From the NCBI RefSeq assembly GCF_963678635.1, contig NC_087066.1, positions 1,258,201 to 1,322,200 on the forward strand: DNA of 64,000 bases. Reading direction: 5' to 3'. Below are positions 59,318-64,000 of the stretch, in pieces (within the stretch, counting starts at the first letter, position 1; each line of letters starts with the position of its first letter). The translations under genes and the position numbers were made by a program. The notes beneath the pieces were generated by a model. That model did not search any database, was not told the DNA's origin, and worked only from the letters and a program-made list of their open reading frames with translations. Source of the DNA: Symsagittifera roscoffensis. Its lineage: Eukaryota > Xenacoelomorpha > Acoela > Convolutidae.

Positions 59318-59871
59318 TTAATATGTGGGGAAGTGATTATGGTAGTGGGATGACATGCCTAGTCTTGTGGCTGTGATGGAGGGAGAGGGAGACCTGGACT
59401 GCGATTGGGACGCACACGCGGCTGCCCCTGAGGGAATTGAATGATGCGAACTAGGAGGATGGAGTTGAGGAGGCTGTTGATGAGATGTGAGCCTATGAGG
59501 ACTTCTGCTGCAGCTGCTGCTTATATGGGTGCAATTATTCACAGTCCTCACACCAGGTGTCTGGCTACTGCCTTCGCCCACTTCTCCGATGCACTGTGTG
59601 TTGCTCTTGTTGACCTGTGCCTGTTCTCTGTCCTCTTCTGCAGTGTCGCTCTTCTGCCCACTGCACTTGTGACAGCAGTCTAACACAGTGTCCTTCTTAT
59701 TGTCCCTGCTGCTAGTGGCGGTGGTGGTGGCTCCTCCTTCACGCCAATCCGTCTGTCCACTTCTTCTTCTTCCCCTCTGTGTCTTACTATCTGCTCGTTC
59801 CTTTGAATCCTTCGTTGATTTGGGATTCGCTGATTCCTTCCCCTTCCGTGAACGAAGGATCGGCACCAATC
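59318..59871 (-). CDS. Terminal exon of an unidentified gene, Ser/Lys/Arg-rich
   Basis: On the minus strand CTTGTGTTTTAG gives a clear acceptor at 59872, followed by an open frame to a stop at 59318. The protein is low complexity: a basic/serine region (RSRKGKESANPKSTKDSKER), a Cys pair (DCCHKC), and a Ser/His/Pro-rich end (PQLHPPSSHHSIPS). No domain is recognised; a long disordered cytoplasmic or nuclear tail is likely. Composition and GC content differ sharply from the flanks. Upstream exons would be to the right and may be beyond the window or separated by retroelement copy 2. It is not part of the G-alpha-like gene, because it ends in its own stop. Confidence 0.5.
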
Positions 59872-61156
59872 TAAAACACAAGGTCATACGTTTATACACT
59901 AAACCATGCCAAAATGAATCTGTCTTCAAAAATTTAGGGAAAAAATGGTCAGGTTTCAAAAATCTCCGCTAGTAATAAGCAATTGTTCGTCAATTGTAAC
60001 TTTACCGAATTGGTTATCAAGATCTCCCAAAACACCAAAAAAACTATCCTGTGCAAACATTTTAGTAGCTGTCATTTTGGACTGATTGCTGGTAAATCTT
60101 TGACCAGCCCTGCCGGTTTTCTCAACATTTAATCGTCCTGAATTATATTACAATCTAATTTTTGAACAATAATATTTAATAAAATTGAAAAGCCCTGCGT
60201 GTTTGTTCCTTGTTTTAAAAAGTTCCATTATAAACTGTGCATACAGTTCAAGTGAAATCTGAACGATTTGCATTATAACCCGGGTTGAAAAAATATGAGA
60301 GTGAAAAAATTTCAATTTATGGAAAAAGCTTGTCATACAAATTCTGTACTTATTCAAAAGAAGAAAAAAAGTGTGAAAATAGCATGACCATCATGTTTTC
60401 CATTTATGAAATTGCATGACTAGCGTTTTTCTATTAATGGAACTGTATGACAAGCACTTTACCAAAGTAGGATACGCAGATGAGAAAACCAATAGATTAA
60501 ACATGCAGATTAAACTAAGTTTTCAGATATGCCAAAAGTAAGTTAACTTCTTGACTTTCACGTAATATTTTAATTTAAAAAACGGAATTTTTGCATCTGG
60601 CTTTGAGGCTTCTATTTCAAAAAAAATGTGGCCTGTTTTTTGGACAGATTTGGGTATAAAAATTATTATAGAAAATTGAAAAATAATCATTCTAGCATCA
60701 CAAAACACCTCCATTGTGACTTTTGAATTTTCTGTGTCAAACAACTGGTTAGAAACACATAAAATCATTTTCAAATTATAATCGGCCCTTAGTTTTTAAT
60801 TTTGTAATATTTTGCGTTGTTTTTATAAGAGACCTGTGAAATAGGGGAAAAGTCTTAAAATTGTCATTAGCGGTTCTAAGTCAGGAGATTTTTGTAGTAT
60901 CGTCACACCGGGTCAGCAATTTGAGAATTTCGACAACAATTTCACTTTTATTCATCAATGTTTTTCGCAAACGCTTCCCAGTGAAAATTGGTATGAAGAA
61001 TACCTAAACGGCTCTAAACTATCCATAAAAATCTGTTTCTGGAGTTTTTGAGAATTTAACAGATAGACCTGGGGAGATTCTAATTTTTCTTCAAAAATAC
61101 CCTGCTGTTTTAAATGATCAAGAAGAAATAGACACTTTTGTGTGCTATTTTCTTTT
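59872..61156. other. Intergenic or intronic DNA, no feature seen
   Basis: AT-rich sequence without recognised exon or repeat, up to the LTR of retroelement copy 2. Confidence 0.4.
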
Positions 61157-61566
61157 TGGAACCTGATCTAAACTACATTTTATGATTGGATAAATTAGAT
61201 ATTTTACCACTGTAAAGTATTTAATATTAACCAATCATGATCCATCAAACTAACAACCCACTTATTTGTAAGTGCTGGAATTACTTGTAATTTCAGCACC
61301 AGAGAGATTTGAATTTAACTTAGAAATTAGTTGACTCTCCAAGAAGACTTCAGCAGCCGCAATAAACCAGTATACCCTAGATCTATTGAGCCTAGCAGAG
61401 ACTAGTTAAACAACCTGAGACTATATAGTATAAGAGTAAGATTAGGATCGGTATTAGACCAAGAAGTTGCACGAATCTATCCGGCCGAAAATAAGATAGC
61501 GTGACGAGCAGACGGTGTACCCTATCCGAAATTACTCTATGAGTTAACCACCTCGAAATTAACTCA
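61157..61566 (+). repeat. 5' LTR of giant element copy 2
   Basis: TGGAACCTGATC start and AACTCA end. The last ~30 bases differ from copy 1 (CACCTCGAAATTAACTCA). Confidence 0.93.
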
Positions 61567-61680
61567 TCTGGTGCGACCATAAGTCTCGAACAAGACCTTA
61601 ATAGCTTAGAATTAACCAAAAATAGATTAGAAATTAGACAAAACATTTTTAAAATGTTATACGACGATAATTTAATCTAA

Positions 61681-61887
61681 ATGTCTCTACGACTCAATAG
61701 ATCAGAGCCAATATTCCGAACGATAACAGAACTACCCGGAATTGCAAGAAGACCTCGAATCAGAGACGACATACGACAAAATAGAAACTTACCAAATAGT
61801 TATATGATAGTACGGCAAAAGCCAACACAAACTTTTATATTTAGAATTTTATTAGCAATGAATTTAGATTTTCATTTGCAAACATAA
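61681..61887 (+). CDS. Conserved 68-aa leader ORF (copy 2)
   Basis: Same length and start (MSLRLNRSEPIF) as 26090-25884 in copy 1, with only conservative or isolated substitutions. A stop lies just upstream in frame, which fixes this ATG as the start. The function is unknown. Confidence 0.6.
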   Translation: MSLRLNRSEPIFRTITELPGIARRPRIRDDIRQNRNLPNSYMIVRQKPTQTFIFRILLAMNLDFHLQT

Positions 61888-62816
61888 AATTTTGAAGTCA
61901 ATCTTCATAATCATTTCAGGCGCTAAGACAAAACTATTAATATACAATAACGATTGAGAAAAAGATCTCAGATCGTTTTCTTAAAATTCTGCAGTATTAT
62001 ATAAAACATGTTTGGAAAATATTTATTGAAAATCAAAACAAAAATTAGTAGCATGACAATAAACTGTTAGTAATCATAAAATCATCAAATTGTCCCAGCT
62101 TCATCACCTAAAACATAACAGCAATCATAAGCTCACTAATATCATTAAAAAACTAAATCTTTTTCTTAAACAAATTTAAATCATTTTAAACTTAAAATCA
62201 CCTAAATTTAAAACCAGATCATCAAGGCTTATCCTTGGATCTTAATTCATTTTCTATTTAATTAAATTTAAAACTTGAAAATCAAGGCCTATCCTTGGAT
62301 CAAAAAGAACAATTTTGTTCTCCCCCACCCACTTAGCTAGTGTCTAACGACCTCAAACGTCGATTCACTATCCAACCCTTTCTAAAAACCCAAGACTAAT
62401 AGAAATTTTTCAACAAAACTGACCATTCAAATTAGGATAAACAGTGAAGAACTTCGGTTATTCATCCTTCACTTGAACCCTCTTCAAGACCCAGGATAAA
62501 TCTTAGACTTAGTAAGTTTAAAATAGTATCTAACGAACTACTCGCGTTCTAATTATACCTGAACCTTGTGGATCGATTTACTATTCTCCAACCCTTGAAC
62601 ACAATCACTACCCCCCTATGTAAGATTAAGTAAGTTAACACCTTAGCTTATACTAGCCACGAGAAAGTAAAAAATCATTCTTCGGAATCGATATACTTTT
62701 CTCTCCAACCCTGAACAAATAGAACCAGGTTAAGCTAGCCAAAAAATCGTAAGGACTAACAGATTAAGAAAATAGAAATCATCTAACAACTTTTTGCATC
62801 CGTCATCCTAAACTTT

Positions 62817-63284
62817 ATGTCATTTAAAAATCTAGGAAACGAACAAATAATCGTTTTACACAACTGTGAAATAGATAACAAAAAATACGATCTTGTAATC
62901 ACACCTCATACACAAACAGTTGGATATATTAGAACAAAACGACAAACACTAAAAAGAAAAATAATAAACAAACAAAGACAAATCACACGAAAAAGATTTT
63001 CCAAAAACAGAAACGCATTTTCAGAATCAGAAGCCAGCAATTTAGACGAACTTTATAAATTAAAAGAATCAATTGATAAAAATTGTCCCATTCACGATCA
63101 ACTATATTTTTCCGACTCAGAAACAACTTCAAATTCATCAAAAAGAGGAAAAAGACGAATAAAAAAGCAATATAAACACAAACCAGTACACTTATATAAC
63201 TGGAATCAACCAATTAGACACATCGATAATTACCTATTAACAGTCATTAAACGAAAAAATGAGCCAAACACACACTCCAAGTGA
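62817..63284 (+). CDS. 155-aa basic protein upstream of gag (copy 2)
   Basis: Colinear with 24954-24487 of copy 1, identical in length and with few substitutions. The two Lys/Arg-rich patches and the acidic/serine segment between them are retained. It overlaps the gag start by 26 bases, as in copy 1. Confidence 0.75.
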   Translation: MSFKNLGNEQIIVLHNCEIDNKKYDLVITPHTQTVGYIRTKRQTLKRKIINKQRQITRKRFSKNRNAFSESEASNLDELYKLKESIDKNCPIHDQLYFSDSETTSNSSKRGKRRIKKQYKHKPVHLYNWNQPIRHIDNYLLTVIKRKNEPNTHSK

Positions 63285-64000
63285 AGATAGTCCAGATGAT
63301 GACGATATCTTCCCCATCCTCGTAGATGCAACCAATGATAGAGGACAGCATATATTTTGCAAGAATTTACTCCTAAATTTGTTTGAACCCGGAATCAGCC
63401 CATGTAAAACAGAGTTCCCAGATGTAAAAATCAAAAGACAAATTATTGATCACTATCTGAAAGATATATGTAATTTGATACAACACTACGGAATCTACAC
63501 CATAGAATTCACCTCACCAAACCCGAATCACCGCAAATATGTAATTCAAACAGACGACCTTGATTTAGAATTTTCAAAAGTATTCTCAGAATATATAAAA
63601 AGCATACAATATCATAACTCACAAAGAGCAAACTCCATATTTACTAACGAAGTTTTTGCAATAATATATAGTTATATCTCAATATTAGAAAACGAAATCC
63701 CAATCCCAAATGTCTCACCGACAGAGACATCTAAACATATAAGGGTACGACATGAAATCACACTATTTTCATCTTTCCTAAATATAATTAAAAAAAATTT
63801 CACTAAAGATGAGGTTTCACAACATACAAAACATGACTTACAAAAAATTTTGGCATGGTTTATAATAGATTATTTCACACATAATATAGATTTAATTTCA
63901 CAAGCAAGAAAAAATTTTAGACCTCAAAATTCAAACGATGATACCGCCATCACAGAACAGTCAGACTACATTTGGGACCCCGAATGGTCTCATTATGCAT
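63259..64000 (+). CDS. gag: Gag-like protein of copy 2, N-terminal 247 codons in the window
   Basis: Starts MSQTHTPSEDSPDDDD and stays open to the window edge. It matches the N-terminal domain of copy 1 Gag with an estimated tenth of residues changed, including short stretches that are unchanged (GISPCKT, DDLDLEFSKVFSEYIKS). This shows the unrecognised N-terminal domain is under selection. Confidence 0.85.
   Translation, partial: MSQTHTPSEDSPDDDDIFPILVDATNDRGQHIFCKNLLLNLFEPGISPCKTEFPDVKIKRQIIDHYLKDICNLIQHYGIYTIEFTSPNPNHRKYVIQTDDLDLEFSKVFSEYIKSIQYHNSQRANSIFTNEVFAIIYSYISILENEIPIPNVSPTETSKHIRVRHEITLFSSFLNIIKKNFTKDEVSQHTKHDLQKILAWFIIDYFTHNIDLISQARKNFRPQNSNDDTAITEQSDYIWDPEWSHYA

Larger units (their letters stand above)
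61157..64000 (+). mobile_element. Giant retroelement copy 2, plus strand, cut by the window end
   Basis: The 5' LTR (61157-61566, 410 bp) is followed by the same TGG primer site, the 68-aa ORF, the leader motifs, the 155-aa ORF and the start of gag. It is diverged from copy 1 in both LTR end and coding DNA, so it represents a separate, older split rather than a local duplication. Copies 1 and 2 are transcribed away from each other. Confidence 0.93.

Noticed and set aside
59441-59972. Plus-strand ORFs of 80 and 94 codons
   Set aside because: They overlap the minus-strand terminal exon, which has a better acceptor and longer frame.

Overview
The window is animal nuclear DNA. It has GC-rich exons with GT-AG introns set in AT-rich intergenic sequence full of repeats, a 200-base run of N, and a clear AMPA-type glutamate receptor gene. 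The species cannot be read from the sequence. A marine invertebrate or tunicate with a TE-swollen genome would fit, but that is a guess. Nothing prokaryotic is present.

Layout, left to right. 1-7642: repeat-rich DNA with no convincing gene, including a roughly 620-bp tandem array (3960-5990). 7643-26614: a very large (18,972 bp) Ty3/gypsy-type LTR retroelement on the minus strand. Its two 410-bp LTRs appear identical. In transcription order it carries a leader with a conserved 68-aa ORF, a 155-aa basic protein, Gag, a zinc knuckle lying behind an in-frame TAG, Pol (protease, RT, RNase H, integrase), and then an unusual 3' block. That block holds a small two-helix membrane ORF, a 377-codon ORF with no ATG, an envelope-like pair of ORFs and a 601-aa ORF of unknown function. 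26615-27034: a duplicate of the element's left flank, running to an N gap (27035-27234), which suggests a haplotype join or misassembly.

28154-33474: an AMPA-type receptor subunit on the plus strand, lacking its 5' exons. One intron carries a solo LTR of the giant element with a 4-bp target duplication. 33475-41260: dispersed repeats, a 571-bp hAT-like MITE with an 8-bp target duplication, and two possible terminal exons. 41261-56562 (minus): a five-exon gene whose splice phases all agree. It encodes a ~429-aa protein with the layout of a heterotrimeric G-protein alpha subunit, but every GTP-binding motif is degenerate. One of its introns holds a decayed 4.5-kb gypsy element (46130-50583, TSD AAAAC). 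59318-59871 (minus): a Ser/Lys/Arg-rich terminal exon of an unidentified gene. 61157-64000: a second copy of the giant retroelement on the plus strand, cut by the window end inside gag.

The two retroelement copies support each other. The leader ORF, the 155-aa ORF, Gag and the leader motifs are conserved between them while the DNA has diverged. The receptor and the G-alpha-like gene are both signalling genes, but nothing here links them functionally.
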